DNA from: JADFUS01 sp964368765
Lineage (GTDB): Bacteria; Bacteroidota; Bacteroidia; Bacteroidales; Rikenellaceae
DNA length: 7,907 bases
Direction of reading: 5' to 3'
Assembly: GCA_964368765.1 (NCBI GenBank)
Contig: CAYJCU010000091.1
Coordinates: 1 to 7,907 of the forward strand
The notes under the pieces are model-generated. The model saw only the letters and a list, made by a program, of their open reading frames with translations. It ran no database searches and was not told the origin of the DNA. The translations under genes were made by a program, and so were the position numbers. Below, in pieces: positions 5,306-7,907 of this stretch (position 1 is its first letter; the number at the start of each line of letters is the position of its first letter).

Positions 5306-7756
5306 ATGAAATACGGTATGAAAGTAAATAGAGAGATAGAGTTAGCAAGAAATTTTTTAATGCACACAAATGCGAATATTTTTCTTACGGGTAAGGCTGG
5401 TACTGGTAAGACAACATTTTTGCATGAAGTGGTTAAGCAGATAGATAAAAGAGTGGTAGTAGCCGCCCCTACGGGTATTGCTGCACTCAATGCAGGTGGT
5501 GTTACTCTTCATTCTCTATTTATGTTACCATTTACCCCATACATAATAAACCAACCACATTTTGAGGAGGGGCGAAAGAGATTTCAACGTATCAGCAAAA
5601 TAAAAAAAGAACTCTTTAAATCGCTAGACCTACTTGTTATTGATGAGATAAGTATGGTTAGATGTGATATGTTAGATGCCGTTGATGATGTTTTGCGTAG
5701 AGAGCGTAGAATAAATCGTCCTTTTGGAGGGGTGCAACTACTACTCATTGGAGATATACAACAACTTGCCCCTGTGTGTAAAGATGATGATTGGGAGATA
5801 CTGAAGAATCATTATCAATCGCCATATTTTTTTGATTCAAAAGCATTTAGAGATGCAAATATTGTAAATATAGAGCTACAAGAGATATTTCGTCAGAACG
5901 ATACCTATTTTACTAATATCCTAAATGCTATTAGAGAGAATAGAGTGACAAATGAGTTAGCATCTGAGATTAATAAACGTTATTTACCTGATTTTGAACC
6001 ACCGAGAGAAGAGGGATATATCACCCTAACAACACATGTACATAAGGCACAATCAATAAATAGCAAGCACCTTTGCGAGCTAGAGTCAGAAACTATGCTC
6101 TACCCTGCTGAGGTTAATGGTACATTTATAGAGAGTAGCTACCCTAATGATACTAACTTAGAGCTTAAGGTAGGTGCACGGGTGATGTTCATAAAAAACG
6201 GAAAGATTGATGAACGTAACTACTATAATGGTATGATGGCTACTATTACAGCTTTGAGTGAGACATCTGCAACTGTTATTCCTAAAGATAGTGATGAGGA
6301 GATGGTTGTATCGCCTATTCAGTGGGAGAATAAAGAGTATCAGTTAAATAGCGAGAGTGGTGAAATAGATGAGAAGATAATAGGTACTTTTACACAACTA
6401 CCACTGAAATGCGCATGGGCAATAACAATACATAAAAGTCAAGGTTTAACATTTGACAAAGTTATTATTGATGTAGATAGAGCCTTTGCTCATGGGCAGT
6501 CGTATGTTGCATTTAGTAGGTGCCGCACATTAGAGGGGATAGTGTTATTATCTCCTTTTGCTCCATCTGCTATTATCAGGAATCAGCAGGTAGAGCAGTT
6601 TAATGATTATGTAGTAGATAATCAAGGTAATGAGAGCGATATAGAACACCATAAGAGAGAGTATTATAAGAGTATGGTAGTAGATATTTTTGATTATAGT
6701 GGCATGATGAAAAACCTTTACACACTTCAATCATTTGCAAATTTCAATCTAAAAGCTAGTTATCCACAATTTTGTGAAGAGCTTAACCAGCAGATAGTGA
6801 TGCTAGAAGATGAGGTAAGTGAGGTGTCTATCAGGTTTAAACAACAGGCAGAGAGACTTATCAATAATAGCGATGACTATATTAATGATACACTAATCAA
6901 AGAGAGGCTATATAAAGCAGCAAACTATTTCAAATCAAAACTAGACTATTTTAAGAGTGTTGAAGAGCAGCTAAAATTGTTAAATGTCGATACAAAAGAG
7001 CTTGAGAAAAAAATAAAATTGTTTAGAACCAATATAAATGGCGATTTAGGTTATAAAGTTGGATACCTAGATAGCTGTTGCAGTGGTGATGGTATAACAG
7101 TAGAGTTATATCGTAAGATTAGATTGGGAGCAATTATCGCAGATAAAAAAGATAAAGAGAGTACAAAAAAAGTAAAAGTATCTTTAAATGATATAGAACA
7201 TAGTGAGTTATATAACTCATTATGTGAATGGAGACGTAGTATAGGCGAAGAGATAGGCAAACCTCTCTTCACTGTCATGAGTAATAAAACACTACTAAAT
7301 ATAGTTGCTACACTACCCTGCTCTATTGATGCCCTTAAGAGTGTTTCGGGTATAGGAAAACAGAAACTTTGCCAGTATGGCGATGATATTATTGATATTG
7401 TTGATGACTATTGCAAAAGTAACAATATCACACCATCATCAATTCAATATACCATTTTAGAAGATCGTAACAAACCAACTACAAACGAAATATCATATCA
7501 AATGTATAAGGATGGGGCTACGGTAGAGGCTATTGCTTTAGAGAGAGGCTTAAAAGAGTCTACAATAGTCCACCACTTATCGCTATATATTTCTAGTGGA
7601 GAATTAGATGTAAATGAGTTTATATCACCTGATAAATTAGAGTTAATAGCAAGTAAAATAGAGCATTACGATGGCACATTATCATCTCTTAAAGAGGTAT
7701 TAGGCGAAGATATTAGCTATAATGACATTAAAGTATATCTTGCTAGTATAGGATAG
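5306..7756 (+). CDS. Pif1/RecD-like superfamily 1 DNA helicase with HRDC and C-terminal helix-turn-helix
   Basis: A predicted ATP-driven DNA helicase of 816 residues. The motor occupies about residues 10-415: Walker A GKAGTGKT (29-36), the APTGIAALNAGG block typical of Pif1, Walker B DEIS (113-116), GDIQQLAPV (149-157), ELQEIFRQ, a late HKSQGLTFDKV (376-386) and VAFSR (401-405), which are the last helicase motifs. A charged, partly coiled-coil region follows (about 416-630). Residues about 632-703 look like an HRDC domain (LYNSLCEWRRSIGEEIGKP, then VSGIGKQKLCQYGDDI). Residues about 725-815 look like the helix-turn-helix found at the C-terminus of some RecQ proteins (MYKDGATVEAIALERGLKES, then TIVHHLSLYI). 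Both accessory domains normally help RecQ-type helicases bind DNA, so a role in replication, recombination or structured-DNA repair is inferred. ATG 5306 is used; ATG 5318 is an equally possible start and loses only four residues. No Shine-Dalgarno sequence is visible. The gene ends with two tandem TAG codons and appears intact. Confidence 0.92.
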   Translation: MKYGMKVNREIELARNFLMHTNANIFLTGKAGTGKTTFLHEVVKQIDKRVVVAAPTGIAALNAGGVTLHSLFMLPFTPYIINQPHFEEGRKRFQRISKIKKELFKSLDLLVIDEISMVRCDMLDAVDDVLRRERRINRPFGGVQLLLIGDIQQLAPVCKDDDWEILKNHYQSPYFFDSKAFRDANIVNIELQEIFRQNDTYFTNILNAIRENRVTNELASEINKRYLPDFEPPREEGYITLTTHVHKAQSINSKHLCELESETMLYPAEVNGTFIESSYPNDTNLELKVGARVMFIKNGKIDERNYYNGMMATITALSETSATVIPKDSDEEMVVSPIQWENKEYQLNSESGEIDEKIIGTFTQLPLKCAWAITIHKSQGLTFDKVIIDVDRAFAHGQSYVAFSRCRTLEGIVLLSPFAPSAIIRNQQVEQFNDYVVDNQGNESDIEHHKREYYKSMVVDIFDYSGMMKNLYTLQSFANFNLKASYPQFCEELNQQIVMLEDEVSEVSIRFKQQAERLINNSDDYINDTLIKERLYKAANYFKSKLDYFKSVEEQLKLLNVDTKELEKKIKLFRTNINGDLGYKVGYLDSCCSGDGITVELYRKIRLGAIIADKKDKESTKKVKVSLNDIEHSELYNSLCEWRRSIGEEIGKPLFTVMSNKTLLNIVATLPCSIDALKSVSGIGKQKLCQYGDDIIDIVDDYCKSNNITPSSIQYTILEDRNKPTTNEISYQMYKDGATVEAIALERGLKESTIVHHLSLYISSGELDVNEFISPDKLELIASKIEHYDGTLSSLKEVLGEDISYNDIKVYLASIG

Positions 7757-7907
7757 TAGCAAAACTCTGTTTATTGAATCGAGTTATATAGGGCAAACGC
7801 CCGAAAAAAACTCGGCTTTCAGCCTTGCAAAAAAAACCGTTTCGTCGCTTTAGGGCTAGTCGCAAAACCCCAAAAATAAAAAAATAGTCGTGTTCTTCAG
7901 GCGAAGA
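7757..7907. other. Non-coding tail with short hairpins and A-runs
   Basis: No credible gene is seen. CGAGTT (7780-7785) can pair with AACTCG (7809-7814), enclosing a GGGC/GCCC hairpin (7791-7794 with 7799-7802). GGCT (7814-7817) and AGCC (7821-7824) form a small stem. Read on the minus strand, that stem is followed after GAG by seven Ts (7810-7804), so it could be a weak terminator for a minus-strand gene beyond the right edge. A-runs at 7804-7810 and 7829-7836, and the repeated GTCGC (7844-7848 and 7859-7863), make this stretch unlike the other spacers. Confidence 0.4.

Noticed and set aside
7743..7907. Minus-strand frame open from the window edge for 54 codons, with its stop (7743-7745) inside the helicase 3' end
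   Set aside because: The translation is Phe- and Arg-rich because of T-runs, has no recognisable motif and overlaps the helicase end; it is most likely chance, though the 3' end of a gene from the right cannot be fully excluded.

Overview
This 7.9 kb window is a piece of a low-GC Bacteroidales-type chromosome, and every gene in it lies on the + strand. Three things point to Bacteroidales. A near-perfect Bacteroidetes promoter (TTTG, then 20 nt, then TATATTTG) precedes the OmpA-family gene. Shine-Dalgarno sequences are absent and replaced by A/T-rich leaders. GltX and the OmpA-family protein have the look of Bacteroidetes versions. Nothing in the window allows a genus call.

Layout from left to right. 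(1) Positions 1-582: the 3' part of a gene for a charged, apparently disordered protein with a single C-terminal membrane anchor. It opens with an 18-bp tandem repeat encoding EMVEEP-like units. (2) 593-1693: ychF, a universally conserved P-loop ATPase. (3) 1694-1820: a spacer with a short hairpin and a long hairpin that can also pair with each other. (4) 1821-2147: a small lipoprotein with a BamE/SmpA-like look, followed 7 bp later by (5) gltX, glutamyl-tRNA synthetase, 2155-3681. (6) 3682-3820: a terminator-like 17-bp hairpin and then a strong promoter. (7) 3821-5113: a secreted OmpA-family outer-membrane protein, followed by a terminator. (8) About 5213-5298: a folded element with nested inverted repeats, a further cross-pairing and a 10-codon reading frame, directly upstream of (9) an 816-residue Pif1/RecD-like helicase that carries RecQ-type accessory domains (HRDC and a C-terminal helix-turn-helix), 5306-7756. 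(10) 7757-7907: a non-coding tail with A-runs and short hairpins.

Most of the content is housekeeping: translation and ribosome-associated ATPase (ychF, gltX), envelope (lipoprotein, OmpA-family protein) and DNA maintenance (helicase). Likely transcription units are the anchored protein with ychF, the lipoprotein with gltX, the OmpA-family gene alone, and the helicase alone. No CRISPR array, tRNA, rRNA, integrase or complete mobile element is visible. The items most worth a second look are the structured leader before the helicase, the helicase domain combination, the lipoprotein-gltX pairing, and the dual-hairpin spacer after ychF.
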